Source of the DNA: Denitrificimonas halotolerans
Lineage (GTDB): Bacteria > Pseudomonadota > Gammaproteobacteria > Pseudomonadales > Pseudomonadaceae
Length of the DNA: 64,000 nt
Reading direction: 5' to 3'
Assembly: GCF_034259425.1 (NCBI RefSeq)
Contig: NZ_JAXIVU010000001.1
Coordinates: forward strand, 62,001 to 126,000
The first letter of the stretch is position 1; every line of letters starts with the position of its first letter. Made by a program: the position numbers and the translations under genes. Below are positions 27,070 to 36,207 of this stretch, one piece after another. The notes beneath the pieces are model-generated. The model did no database searches, was not told the origin of the DNA, and saw nothing but the letters and a program-made list of their open reading frames with translations.

Positions 27070-28416
27070 ATGGCAAATGATACAAACAAAGTAACAGCGA
27101 ATGCTCACTGGGCATTATTCCTGTTAGCGGTAATCTATGTAATGAGCTATATAGATCGCTTAATTATTTCTGTTTTAATTGAACCGATTAAGCTCGAGTT
27201 TGCCGCAAGCGACACCATGATGGGATTACTCACTGGTGTCGCTTTTGCCATTTTCTATACAGCCTTTGGCTTACCTCTTGGTCGATTGTCAGATCGTATC
27301 GGCCGTAAAGCTGTAATCGCTGGCGCCTGTATTATTTGGAGCATTTTTACCATGTTCAGCGGTATCGTCGGCAGCTTTATGATGCTGGTACTGTTGCGCA
27401 TCGGTGTTGCAATCGGTGAAGCCGGTGCCAGCGCCCCTTCAGTTGCTATGATCTCCGAACTTTACCCTGCCCGACTCAGAGGCCGTGCCTTAGCTATCTT
27501 TGGCCTCGGCCCATCACTTGGTGCTGTACTTGGTATTGGCTTTGGCGGGATTTTGGCAGAACTGTACGGCTGGCGCGCAACTTTCATTATTGTAGGCGCC
27601 CCAGGCGTACTAATCGGATTGATTCTAATTTTTACCGTTAAATCCCCTAAAAGATCGGCCTCAGCAACCCCAGGCATCCCCGAGCAAGGCATGATCCGTA
27701 CGGCACTGACCCTCATTAAAATCCCAAGCCTATGGAATATTGTGGCCGCTGGTGGCGCCGCTGCAATTACCGGTTATGCCATTCAAATGTGGACCCCAAG
27801 CTTCATGATCCGCTCACACCAAATGAGCATTCAAGAAGCCGGCCTTCTGATGGGTATCGGTGGTGGTGGACTAGCGATTCTCGGCACCTTAGTGTGCGGA
27901 TATGTGACGGATAAGATGTCAACCAAAGATTCTGGCTGGCAGCTCGGCACCGCACTCGTAGGCACAATGATCAGTATTCCATTTGCCATTACATTCTACC
28001 TTTGGCCTGCAGGTACAGCTTTTACTATCGGTAGCCTATCAGTACCTACTGGCTTTTTATTCTATATGGGCTTTGCATTTTTCGGTGTATGGTGGACCGT
28101 TCCCTGCTTTAGCGCCATGACTCGTATTTTACCGGCCGACAAACTTGCCCAAGGCACCTCCCTTTTCTTTATGAGCGTTACGCTTTTTGGCGCCGGTCTG
28201 GGCCCCGTTTTCTCTGGCGTGGTCAGCGACCTACTCTATAGCGCTATCGGCGCTGAAGCCCTCCGTTACGCACTGGTTGTGACAACCGCTTTACTGCTTG
28301 TGCCATGCTTCTTCTTATTAAGCGGCATTCCCAAATACCGTAAACAACTGCTTGGCAATAAGCCAGCAACTCCAGTAACACCTGTGGCGCATAACTCCAA
28401 GCCAGCCATCTCTTAA
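27070..28416 (+). CDS. MFS transporter
   Basis: A 448-residue transporter with about twelve hydrophobic segments. The A-motif GLPLGRLSDRIGRKAV lies between helices 2 and 3 (about residues 75-90) and RLRGRALAIFGLGPSLGA follows helix 4-5. It has the N-terminal DRLIISVLIEPIKLEF stretch of the Spinster/ACS-like MFS group. A related transporter is encoded at 51217. It heads an operon with hsaD and an OYE-like reductase, so uptake or export of a steroid or steroid acid across the inner membrane is likely. Confidence 0.85.
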   Translation: MANDTNKVTANAHWALFLLAVIYVMSYIDRLIISVLIEPIKLEFAASDTMMGLLTGVAFAIFYTAFGLPLGRLSDRIGRKAVIAGACIIWSIFTMFSGIVGSFMMLVLLRIGVAIGEAGASAPSVAMISELYPARLRGRALAIFGLGPSLGAVLGIGFGGILAELYGWRATFIIVGAPGVLIGLILIFTVKSPKRSASATPGIPEQGMIRTALTLIKIPSLWNIVAAGGAAAITGYAIQMWTPSFMIRSHQMSIQEAGLLMGIGGGGLAILGTLVCGYVTDKMSTKDSGWQLGTALVGTMISIPFAITFYLWPAGTAFTIGSLSVPTGFLFYMGFAFFGVWWTVPCFSAMTRILPADKLAQGTSLFFMSVTLFGAGLGPVFSGVVSDLLYSAIGAEALRYALVVTTALLLVPCFFLLSGIPKYRKQLLGNKPATPVTPVAHNSKPAIS

Positions 28417-28429
28417 AAGGAAAAGACTC

Positions 28430-29266
28430 ATGACTAAGACCAAAGACCTGCCACTTCCAACCGGTAAATACGCAAAACTTGATAATGGTTTAACCCTACA
28501 TTATCTAGATATTGGTAACGGTCCTGTCGTTGTGTGGTTACACGGTTCTGGCCCAGGAGCCAGCGGCTTCAGTAATTTTAAAGGCAACTACCCCGCTTTT
28601 GATAGCGCTGGATTTCGCAATATTGTCATTGACCTCCCAGGTTTTGGTCGTTCGGACAAGCCTGACGATGTCAATTACGACCTAGCATTCTTTGTCGAAA
28701 ATCTAAGATTGCTGCTCGATAATATCGGTGTTGAAACATGCACACTATTAGGTAACTCTCTAGGTGGTGCTATTGCGCTGGGTTACACACTTGATCACTC
28801 TGAGCGCGTGGACAACCTTATCCTTATGGCTCCCGGCGGTATAGAAGAGCGCGAAACATACTTTGAAATGGACGGCATTAAACGCATGGTAGAAGTCTAT
28901 GCCCAAGGCCCAATGGGTGTTGAACAAATGCGCCAAGTGATGAGTTTACAGCTCTTTGATCCAAGCCAACTTCCAGAAAGCCTTTTAGAAGAGCGTGCAG
29001 CAGTAGCTGTAACCCAACCAGCCAACTTATTTAGCACCATGATGGTGCCGAATATGACTGAGCGCTTACATGAAATTAAGTGCCCTATTCTTGGTTTCTG
29101 GGGCACGAACGATAACTTCAACCCTGCCAGTGGAACCTTTAAGATTCTTGAAAAAGCACCTCACGCACGCTTTACATTGCTAAACCGCTGCGGTCACTGG
29201 GTACAAGTTGAGCACAAAGAACTCTTTAACCGCCAGTGCATTTACTTTCTGCGCGAAGCTGTTTAA
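28430..29266 (+). CDS. hsaD: 4,9-DSHA meta-cleavage product hydrolase (HsaD/TesD)
   Basis: A 278-residue alpha/beta hydrolase of the meta-cleavage-product class. Nucleophile Ser110 is in GNSLGG, the acid is Asp228 (GTNDNF) and the base His256 (RCGHW). HGSGPGASGFSNF forms the oxyanion region. HsaD splits the ring-A meta-cleavage product into the C6 dienoate and the HIP-type acid. Its partners hsaC, hsaE, hsaF and hsaG are elsewhere in the window. Ribosome site AAAAGGAAAA precedes the ATG; the gap from the MFS gene is 13 bases. Confidence 0.9.
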   Translation: MTKTKDLPLPTGKYAKLDNGLTLHYLDIGNGPVVVWLHGSGPGASGFSNFKGNYPAFDSAGFRNIVIDLPGFGRSDKPDDVNYDLAFFVENLRLLLDNIGVETCTLLGNSLGGAIALGYTLDHSERVDNLILMAPGGIEERETYFEMDGIKRMVEVYAQGPMGVEQMRQVMSLQLFDPSQLPESLLEERAAVAVTQPANLFSTMMVPNMTERLHEIKCPILGFWGTNDNFNPASGTFKILEKAPHARFTLLNRCGHWVQVEHKELFNRQCIYFLREAV

Positions 29267-29307
29267 TCAGTGGTGTATTCCAATAATAAAAATGCAGGAA
29301 CGACCTT

Positions 29308-31434
29308 ATGAGTCAATACAAACACCTACTTAGCCCTGGCAAACTCGGTCCTATTGACCTTCGCAACCGCATCATTTTATCCCCGATGGGAGATAACTTT
29401 TCCGATCCAGAAGGGTTCTGTACCGAGCAACTGCAATCCTACTATGAGGCTCGCGCTGCCGGTGGTGCAGGTCTTATTATTATGGGGGTGGTCTCTATTG
29501 CCTTCCCCCACGGCACAGCCGAACCTTTCCAATGTGCTATTTCAGATGACAAGTACATTCCCGGCTTAGCAAAACTGGCTGAGCGCGTGCATAAGCATGG
29601 CGCTAAAATTGCAATGCAAATTCAGCACGCTGGTAAAGTATCGGCCCGTGATTTAGCTGAAGGCCGTGAACTCTGGGTGCCATCCATGCCACGCATGGTG
29701 CAAAACAATATGATGTCATCGCTGACCGAGGAAGAGCTAGGCAAGTTTATTAGCTCACAACGACGCGATAACAACCCAACCATACGCGTCATGGATAAAG
29801 ATGATATTGCACAAATGGTTGAGTGGTTCGCTGCAGCTGCAGAGCGAGCAGAACGTGCAGGCTTTGATGGCGTAGAAATCCATGCCGCTCACAACTACAT
29901 CATTGCTGGCTTCCTCTCGCCTTATCACAACCAACGTGATGATGAGTACGGCGGCTCTTTTGAAAATCGCGTACGTCTAATGCGTGAAGTCATACGTGCT
30001 GTACGTGCCCGTGTCAGCCCTGATTTCGGAGTTTGGGTTCGCTTAGATGCTTACGAACTGCATACTGAGGGTGGCATTACGCTTGAAGAAGCCAAAAAAA
30101 TTGCACAGGTTGCTGATGAAGAAGGCATGCACGCCATTGCTGTTTCGGCCTATGCAACCATTACTACTGGCTCTGCCTTTACCGATGCGCCTTTAGTACA
30201 AAAACCCGCAGGTTTTCTTGATTGGGCCGCTCAAATCAATGCAGTAGTTAACGCCCCCGTTATCGCACTTGGGCGCATTGAGCCTGAAGTTGGTGATAAA
30301 GCAATTGCTGCCGGTGACTGCGACTTTATTGCCATGGGCCGCAAACTGTTGGCCGATCCAGAATTACCTAACAAATTGATTGCTGGCAAGCCTGAAACCA
30401 TTCGCCCATGCATTTACTGCTATGTGTGCGTCAGCCAGATCTTTATGAATCAGCGTATTAAATGCGCTGCCAACCCTTTTACTGGTCAAGAATCACAAAA
30501 ATTGATTATGCCAGCCACCACCACTCAACATGTTGTGATTATTGGTGGCGGTCCAGCGGGTATGGAAGCAGCTCGTATCGCACACTTACGTGGCCATAAA
30601 GTTACACTAATAGAGCGCAGCGCACGACTCGGAGGGACACTCTTCTTTGCTGCCTTAGCTTATCCAGAAAATGGGGTACTCCTAGACAACCTAACAGCCC
30701 AGATCAAAGAACTCCCCATTGATATTCTCTATAACACCGAAGCAACACCCGAACTGCTTAAAAGCTTAAACGCTGACCAAGTCTTTGTCGCGACAGGAGC
30801 GAAGCGTGATGCACCTAATATCCCCGGTGCGGAGATGAAGCACGTTTGGAGCGGTGATGAGTTACGCCGCTTAATGACCGGTGATCGAGCAGACGAAATT
30901 GCTAAGAACAAGCTTTCCCTAACTCAGCGCACCATGATGAAAGCTGGCAGCCTCAGTGGCGCCACCAACAGTCGTGAAGCCCTTAAAGGTCTATCTAAAC
31001 TCTGGATGCCACTTGGCAAAAATGTCACCATCATTGGTGGCGGCTTAGTCGGTTTAGAGCTCGCTGAATTCCTGATCGAGCGCGGCCGAAAGGTTACAGT
31101 ACTTGAGCCAGGCCCCTCTTTGGGCGCTGAACTCTCGATTGTCCGACGCTGGCGGGTACTGGATCAGCTGAATGCACACCATGTACCACTGCTGACCCAG
31201 AGTACAGTATCGCGCATTGACCAAAAGCACGTGCACTACACTGATAAGGATGGCAATGAGCAGCGTGTTGCCGCCGACTCGGTTGTTTTAGCTGTCGGAG
31301 CTAGCGCAGACCACAGCTTGGCTAACACCCTTAAACAACAAGGTTTTAACGCTATCACCATTGGTGACTGCGATACCCTTGGTTACATTGAAGGGGCACT
31401 CAAAACAGCAACAGACGCAGCCTTAAGCCTCTAA
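29308..31434 (+). CDS. Old-yellow-enzyme/FadH-like NAD(P)H:flavin oxidoreductase, candidate steroid enone reductase
   Basis: A 708-residue fusion. Residues 1-370 are an FMN TIM barrel (LRNRIILSPMGDNF, EIHAAHNYIIAGFLSP). A C-x2-C-x2-C-x11-C cluster at about 372-390 should bind 4Fe-4S. The C-terminal half has two nucleotide-binding motifs, VIIGGGPAGMEAAR and IIGGGLVGLELAEF. This is the layout of 2,4-dienoyl-CoA reductase and of the bile-acid enone reductases BaiCD/BaiH. In an operon with hsaD it may reduce or oxidise a C4-C5 or C6-C7 steroid double bond. Dienoyl-CoA reduction is the alternative. Confidence 0.8.
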   Translation: MSQYKHLLSPGKLGPIDLRNRIILSPMGDNFSDPEGFCTEQLQSYYEARAAGGAGLIIMGVVSIAFPHGTAEPFQCAISDDKYIPGLAKLAERVHKHGAKIAMQIQHAGKVSARDLAEGRELWVPSMPRMVQNNMMSSLTEEELGKFISSQRRDNNPTIRVMDKDDIAQMVEWFAAAAERAERAGFDGVEIHAAHNYIIAGFLSPYHNQRDDEYGGSFENRVRLMREVIRAVRARVSPDFGVWVRLDAYELHTEGGITLEEAKKIAQVADEEGMHAIAVSAYATITTGSAFTDAPLVQKPAGFLDWAAQINAVVNAPVIALGRIEPEVGDKAIAAGDCDFIAMGRKLLADPELPNKLIAGKPETIRPCIYCYVCVSQIFMNQRIKCAANPFTGQESQKLIMPATTTQHVVIIGGGPAGMEAARIAHLRGHKVTLIERSARLGGTLFFAALAYPENGVLLDNLTAQIKELPIDILYNTEATPELLKSLNADQVFVATGAKRDAPNIPGAEMKHVWSGDELRRLMTGDRADEIAKNKLSLTQRTMMKAGSLSGATNSREALKGLSKLWMPLGKNVTIIGGGLVGLELAEFLIERGRKVTVLEPGPSLGAELSIVRRWRVLDQLNAHHVPLLTQSTVSRIDQKHVHYTDKDGNEQRVAADSVVLAVGASADHSLANTLKQQGFNAITIGDCDTLGYIEGALKTATDAALSL

Positions 31435-31462
31435 ACCAAAAAATTGCAGCGCATCAACTTAA

Positions 31463-31495
31463 ACGCCCGATACAGTCTTGTATCGGGCGTTTTTA
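31463..31495 (+). terminator. Intrinsic terminator of the MFS-hsaD-OYE operon
   Basis: A perfect 11-bp stem ACGCCCGATAC/GTATCGGGCGT at 31463-31490 followed by a T-run. It lies 28 bases after the OYE stop. Confidence 0.9.
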
Positions 31496-31556
31496 TTCCT
31501 ACTCTACTCGGTCAAAACCACCTACTTGCTGTAGCTCAGCAATAAATTTAACCGAT

Positions 31557-31585
31557 TAAAAAAGGGCGATCTAAGTCGCCCTTTT
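31557..31585 (-). terminator. Bidirectional terminator between convergent operons
   Basis: Stem AAAGGGCGA/TCGCCCTTT with an A-run on the left and T-run on the right, so it can act on both strands. It lies about 60 bases after the stop of the CoA ligase on the minus strand. Confidence 0.8.
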
Positions 31586-31646
31586 AATCATCTTCAGTCA
31601 GGTGCAGCTGACCCGAGCTATTACACTACAGGCCAGCTGCGGCTCA

Positions 31647-33320
31647 CTACACCCCTGAAAACTCTTTTTTCACCTGCGCTTTTAAAATCTTACCCGTTGC
31701 ATTACGCGCCAATGGCGCCTCGGAAAACCAAAGCTGCGCTGGCAGTTTATAATGTGCTAAACGCTCCGCCATAAAGGCAGTTAAGTCCTCTTGAGTGAGC
31801 GGTTTAATCGCATATACAACCATCGCCACTTGCTCACCAAAGTTATCATCGGGCAGCGAAAATACAGCAGCTTCCTCAACGGCCGGATGCTCACAAGCAC
31901 AATGCTCTACTTCTACAGCCGAGATATTTTCACCACCGCGAATAATAATATCTTTAATGCGGTCTGTGATATACAGCATGCCGTGCTCATCTAAGTAGCC
32001 TACATCACCTGTAAAAAACCAACCATCCTGCATGACTTCGCGGGTGTCTTCTGGTTTATTCCAGTAACCATCCATCAAAGCCGATGTACGCAACCAAATC
32101 GGTCCACTGGTTCCGACCGGCACCGACGCCTGCGGGGTTTCACCAATAACCACTTCTGCAATGGGTAACGGCCAACCTGCCGACTCAGGAAACTCAACAA
32201 ACTGATTACCACCTTGCGCAGAGCAAATACCATTACTTTCGGTCATACCATAACCATTACCTGAAAGTGCCATCGGCTTGCTTTCCAACAACTTGCTCAA
32301 CAGCGCACGTGGCGCCCCACTCCCCCCTAAACCTAGCGCAAACAATGTATCAGTATCAGAGGTTGCAAAGCGGTCGCTATGGATCAGTTGCTGCATCATC
32401 ATTGGTACACCAGCAAACTGCGTGATTTTCTCATCACGAATTGTATCGATCGCGTTATCAACGTCCCATTTATACATAATGACCAAACGCCGACCGCTAC
32501 GCAGCGCACTCATAAATTGCGATAATAGACCACTGACATGGAACATCGGATAGGCCAGCAACATTGTTGGCTGTAGTCCAGACTCAAGCAATGGTTTAAC
32601 ACGCTCCTCAGAGGTCATATAAGCCAAGGCTCCTTGGAAATCCAAGGCATATAGCGCCTGACAAACCGCTTTATTACTGGAGAGCACACCCTTAGCTTGG
32701 CCGGTAGTTCCCGAGGTATATAAAATCAATGCAGGATCATGCGCTTCTGGTGTTGCTAATACGGCATCCGTCGCCGCATAGTTGAGCATACTGTTCCAGC
32801 TGCGATCACCCTCTCTTAAAGAAGCCTCGTCCGTAACGATGACTGTTACATCGCTTGCTAAATCCTTAAGCAACTCATAACGTTGCGGGTCACAAAAAAC
32901 CACTTTAGCACCGCAATCTTGGATTGCGTATACAAGCTCTTCCGCAGCACTCCAACTATTGATGGGCACCGGTACAGCGCCTGACTGCACTGCCGCCATA
33001 CAAGAAATCATCCAAGCAGGACGGTTACGCATAGCAATAGCTACGCGATCGCCCGCTTGAACAGCTAAATCTTTTTGCAAAGCTGCGGTCAGCTTGTCAG
33101 ATTTTGTATAAAACTCACCATAGGTGTAGTTTTGCCCTTCCCATAGCACAAATGGCTTTTCACCGAACTCACGTCCAGCCTGCAATGCATCCACCAAACG
33201 AAATGGTGCTTTAGAAAACTCTGGAGTGTTATTTTCCCCTCTGACCACTGCAAAAGGAGATGCTTCATGTATGAGCTGCTGCCAAGCTTTACGCCAACTT
33301 TCAATCTTTCCAATAGTCAT
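31647..33320 (-). CDS. AMP-dependent CoA ligase (FadD3-like candidate)
   Basis: A 557-residue ANL-superfamily ligase. The start is the ATG at 33318-33320, with AAGGAG nine bases upstream; the in-frame TTG at 33341 overlaps the ACAD stop. Motifs are LILYTSGTTGQAKGV (P-loop), GYGMTESN, FFTGDVGYLDEHG and the hinge DRIKDIIIRGGENISAVEVE. The catalytic Lys is in RNATGKILKAQ. It is encoded with an ACAD pair, an arrangement like fadD3 with fadE31-33 in mycobacteria, so it may activate the HIP acid. A role in side-chain activation is also possible. Confidence 0.84.
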   Translation of the reverse strand: MTIGKIESWRKAWQQLIHEASPFAVVRGENNTPEFSKAPFRLVDALQAGREFGEKPFVLWEGQNYTYGEFYTKSDKLTAALQKDLAVQAGDRVAIAMRNRPAWMISCMAAVQSGAVPVPINSWSAAEELVYAIQDCGAKVVFCDPQRYELLKDLASDVTVIVTDEASLREGDRSWNSMLNYAATDAVLATPEAHDPALILYTSGTTGQAKGVLSSNKAVCQALYALDFQGALAYMTSEERVKPLLESGLQPTMLLAYPMFHVSGLLSQFMSALRSGRRLVIMYKWDVDNAIDTIRDEKITQFAGVPMMMQQLIHSDRFATSDTDTLFALGLGGSGAPRALLSKLLESKPMALSGNGYGMTESNGICSAQGGNQFVEFPESAGWPLPIAEVVIGETPQASVPVGTSGPIWLRTSALMDGYWNKPEDTREVMQDGWFFTGDVGYLDEHGMLYITDRIKDIIIRGGENISAVEVEHCACEHPAVEEAAVFSLPDDNFGEQVAMVVYAIKPLTQEDLTAFMAERLAHYKLPAQLWFSEAPLARNATGKILKAQVKKEFSGV

Positions 33321-33333
33321 AGCATTTGTCTCC

Positions 33334-34482
33334 TTACTCAATCTCAGCAGACAATTGCTGCGCTATTTTTCCATAACGCTCACAGTGATAATCACTGTCA
33401 CCGAACAATATTTGCGCTACTCGTGAACGTTTTAAATAAAAACCCAAATCCAACTCATCTGTCACACCAATACCACCATGCATTTGCACAGCTTCACGGC
33501 TGACTTTGTGCGCAGTTTCACCAACTTTCCATTTTGCCAAACTCACCAATTGCTGACGCTGCTCAACACTACAAGACTCATTTTCTAGTGCTTCAAAGCC
33601 CGCCATTAAAGCACTGCGAGCCAACTCAACATCAGCCAACATCCAAGCTGCGCGGTGCTGCAAAGCTTGAAAACTACCAATGGTTGTACCGAATTGAGTG
33701 CGTGTTTTTAAATACTCAATCGTCATATCAAACATAGCAGCAGTGGCACCCATTAATTCTGCAGCAACACAAGCTGTGGCACGATCAAATGCCAACTCAA
33801 GCTGCGCTTGAATGTCGCCCGTACCAATGCGCTCTGCTGCCGAAACCTGGACTTGTGTCAATGACACCCGTGCATGATTTCGAGCATCCAACAAATGTAA
33901 CGGCTCAATAGCGACACCCGGTGTATCTGCGTCAACTATAAACAAAGCTACATCGCCAGAAGGTAACTGTCCGGCCACCAATAAACCGTCAACATGGTTA
34001 GCGTCTGGCACCCACAGATCTTGGGCATCGAGTACAAACCCTTGCTTTGTATCAGTAATTTGCACATCGAAATTATCAGCACGAAAACGGTCTTGCCCTT
34101 GCACAGCTAAAGCAAGACGGCGCTTACCTTCTATCAATTCAGTCAGTATTTCTTCCCGTTGCTGCTCGCTGCCCAAATCATTCACTAATGATGCGCATAA
34201 AACTATGGATGTCAGCAAAGGAGAAGCCACCATATTACGGCCAATGTGCTCAAATACTGGAGCAAAACCTTGAAACCCAAACTCGAGGCCACCGTAAGCC
34301 TCAGGCAAGGCAATACCACCCCAACCATACTCGAGCATTTGCTGCCAAAGCTTTGCATCAAAACCTTCTGCTTGCTGTTCATCACGCAAACGGCGCTGCT
34401 CACTAACCGGTGATCGATCAGCTAGGAACTCACGAGCACTATCGTCCAGTTGTTGCTGTTCTTCGTTATATACCAGACTCAC
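33334..34482 (-). CDS. Acyl-CoA dehydrogenase, small partner subunit
   Basis: A 382-residue ACAD-fold protein. I choose the GTG at 34480-34482 because AAGGGG lies six bases before it and it encodes the standard N-terminus (Met-SLVYNEEQQQLDDSAREFL). An upstream ATG at 34515 would overlap the preceding gene. ACAD helices include TRTQFGTTIGSFQALQHRAAW and MHGGIGVTDELDLGFYLKR. The terminal Y-x-G-T/IQR motif is replaced by QILFGDSDYHCER, marking the degenerate partner. It would pair with the ACAD encoded at 34493-35683. Confidence 0.83.
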   Translation of the reverse strand: MSLVYNEEQQQLDDSAREFLADRSPVSEQRRLRDEQQAEGFDAKLWQQMLEYGWGGIALPEAYGGLEFGFQGFAPVFEHIGRNMVASPLLTSIVLCASLVNDLGSEQQREEILTELIEGKRRLALAVQGQDRFRADNFDVQITDTKQGFVLDAQDLWVPDANHVDGLLVAGQLPSGDVALFIVDADTPGVAIEPLHLLDARNHARVSLTQVQVSAAERIGTGDIQAQLELAFDRATACVAAELMGATAAMFDMTIEYLKTRTQFGTTIGSFQALQHRAAWMLADVELARSALMAGFEALENESCSVEQRQQLVSLAKWKVGETAHKVSREAVQMHGGIGVTDELDLGFYLKRSRVAQILFGDSDYHCERYGKIAQQLSAEIE

Positions 34483-34492
34483 ATCAATCCCC

Positions 34493-35683
34493 TTATTTCG
34501 CTTCCGGAAGCCCAAGTACGCGCTTGGAAATAACGTTCAACTGAACCTCTGACGTCCCGCCTGCAATTGCTTGGGTAAACGCATTGAGCCAAGTATTAGT
34601 TAAAGCCAACTGCTGATCAGTAAAGGCTGAACCTTCCCACCCTAGCGCACGACGTCCCATCACATCCAGCAACACTTCAAACTTGTCTTTCTCCTGCTCG
34701 GTATGAACCAGTTTTTGAATGGCCATCATGGCTGATACATCTTGTCGTGCACGGGCAGCTTCATTAAGGCGGCGCTGTGTCAACTCAAACGCATGCTCGT
34801 CCATACGTAAACTTATGGCGCGTTGAAATAATGCAATATCACTTTGAGTCTGAGGTTCAGGCAGATATTCAAATAAAGTTTCTAGAAGACTAAAGTGTGT
34901 CGGCAAACTGATCTGACTAAACTTTGACATGGCACGGCGCTCATGCCCTAACAAGGCTTTAGCCAGCGCCCAACCACCATTCATCTCACCAATTAATTGA
35001 GACTTAGGTACGCGTACATCATCAAAGAACACCTGACAAAAACTAGACTTACCACTGATCAAATCAATCGGAGTTACAGTGACACCTGGCGACTTCATAT
35101 CGAGCACGATGAGACTGATACCTGCGTGTTTAGGCTCTTTTGGCCCCGTACGTACTAAGGCATACATCCAATCAGATTGATCACCATAAGACGTCCAGAT
35201 TTTCGTGCCATTAATGATGAAATCGTCACCATCTTCACGCGCGGCAGTTTGTAGACTAGCAAGGTCAGATCCAGCATTCGGCTCAGAGAAACCTTGGCAC
35301 CAGCGGATCTCACCACGCGCCATAGGAGGGAGCAACTCACGCTTTTGCTCTTCACTACCAAATTCCAGCAACACCGGCCCCAACATCCAAATACCTAAAT
35401 TAATTTGTGGAGGCCGGCAACGCAATTTGCGCATTTCTGTTTCAAGGACTGTAGTTTGCTCTGGAGTTAAACCACCACCACCGTACTCTACCGGCCAGTC
35501 TGGGCAAAACCAGCCTTTATCGCGCATGCGTTCAAACCATAGACGCTGATCTTCTGTCTTAAAATCAATCTCGCGCCCACCCCACACCATCTCATCAGCA
35601 AGCATCAGCCCGCGCATCGATGTTGGGCAGTTTGCTTCCAGCCACTCACGCACAGTGTGACGGAACTCTTCTATGTCGTTCAT
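34493..35683 (-). CDS. Acyl-CoA dehydrogenase, large-type subunit
   Basis: A 396-residue ACAD. It has GFSEPNAGSDLASLQTAA, GTKIWTSYGDQSDW and the C-terminal AIAGGTSEVQLNVISKRVLGLP. The common Glu before GT is Gly. It is the first gene of a three-gene operon (ACAD, ACAD, CoA ligase), with 10 bases to the partner ACAD. This is the third heteromeric ACAD pair in the window, consistent with several successive dehydrogenation steps on side chain and C/D rings. Substrate not assignable from sequence. Confidence 0.85.
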   Translation of the reverse strand: MNDIEEFRHTVREWLEANCPTSMRGLMLADEMVWGGREIDFKTEDQRLWFERMRDKGWFCPDWPVEYGGGGLTPEQTTVLETEMRKLRCRPPQINLGIWMLGPVLLEFGSEEQKRELLPPMARGEIRWCQGFSEPNAGSDLASLQTAAREDGDDFIINGTKIWTSYGDQSDWMYALVRTGPKEPKHAGISLIVLDMKSPGVTVTPIDLISGKSSFCQVFFDDVRVPKSQLIGEMNGGWALAKALLGHERRAMSKFSQISLPTHFSLLETLFEYLPEPQTQSDIALFQRAISLRMDEHAFELTQRRLNEAARARQDVSAMMAIQKLVHTEQEKDKFEVLLDVMGRRALGWEGSAFTDQQLALTNTWLNAFTQAIAGGTSEVQLNVISKRVLGLPEAK

Positions 35684-35837
35684 AGTACTCTCGCTTATTA
35701 CATAAGGTTAACGGACACTAGGCCCTATCTTTTATTTTTATCTTAATAACCATAACGGTGGTGTTAACCAGCCCAGACTGTCAGAGCAGACAAACAAGGT
35801 AAAATCGGCTTTACAAGCTTGTGAAATGACTGCTTTT

Positions 35838-35875
35838 TGAAGCTGACACTTTGTATTCACTCCGTGTCAGCTTCA
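35838..35875. repeat. Perfect 12-bp inverted repeat without T-run
   Basis: TGAAGCTGACAC at 35838-35849 and its complement at 35864-35875, with a 14-base loop. It lies after the small secreted peptide gene and before the ACAD operon. On the minus strand the hairpin is followed by A-rich, not T-rich, sequence, so it is not a classic terminator. It could be an mRNA-stabilising hairpin or a protein site. Confidence 0.6.
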
Positions 35876-35901
35876 GCAGCGATAGCATTATTGTTAGACC
35901 A

Positions 35902-36084
35902 TTACCAGTTCTGTAAGGGGAAGTAAGCAACTGATAAATTCTGCGGCATGATGCACTGCGCTTGCAGCGTTTCACAGACTTGAGCAACAGAAGATGTTGT
36001 TGCAGGTGGAAGACCAGCAATGGTGCTTACGCCTAAGAAGAAACCAGCCACAATAAATCCAAAGGTTAATTTTTTTATTTTCAT
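35902..36084 (-). CDS. Small secreted peptide, unknown function
   Basis: A 60-residue ORF from the ATG at 36082-36084, with a strong GGAGG site six bases upstream. The N-terminus is KIKK followed by a hydrophobic stretch at about residues 6-23, a clear signal peptide or anchor. The remaining 37 residues carry two cysteines (C37, C44) and end in an aromatic QNW. I recognise no family. It lies under an operator-like dyad (36188-36207) at 104 bp, so it may belong to the steroid regulon. The ribosome site and signal sequence argue that it is real. Confidence 0.6.
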   Translation of the reverse strand: MKIKKLTFGFIVAGFFLGVSTIAGLPPATTSSVAQVCETLQAQCIMPQNLSVAYFPLQNW

Positions 36085-36187
36085 TATATCCTCCGCTACA
36101 TTCGCTCTGAGTAAGCTTATGTGAGGTTGAACTGCACTACACAATTTATGGCCTCAACTCCAAGGTACCTTTGAGCTTCCTGCACCG

Positions 36188-36207
36188 CCTCATCTAAACG
36201 GACTATT
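36188..36207 (-). promoter_or_regulatory. Candidate operator box E (upstream of the small secreted peptide)
   Basis: Read toward the peptide gene it is AATAGTCC-GTTT-AGATGAGG. The distal TAGTCC half is well conserved and the proximal half is weaker. The edge is 104 bp from the start codon. Confidence 0.45.

Noticed and set aside
35701..35720. A box-like sequence (CATAAGGT-TAAC-GGACACTA) before the ACAD operon
   Set aside because: It lies only 18 bp from the start codon, far from the 64-77 bp rule, and only the inner GGAC matches.
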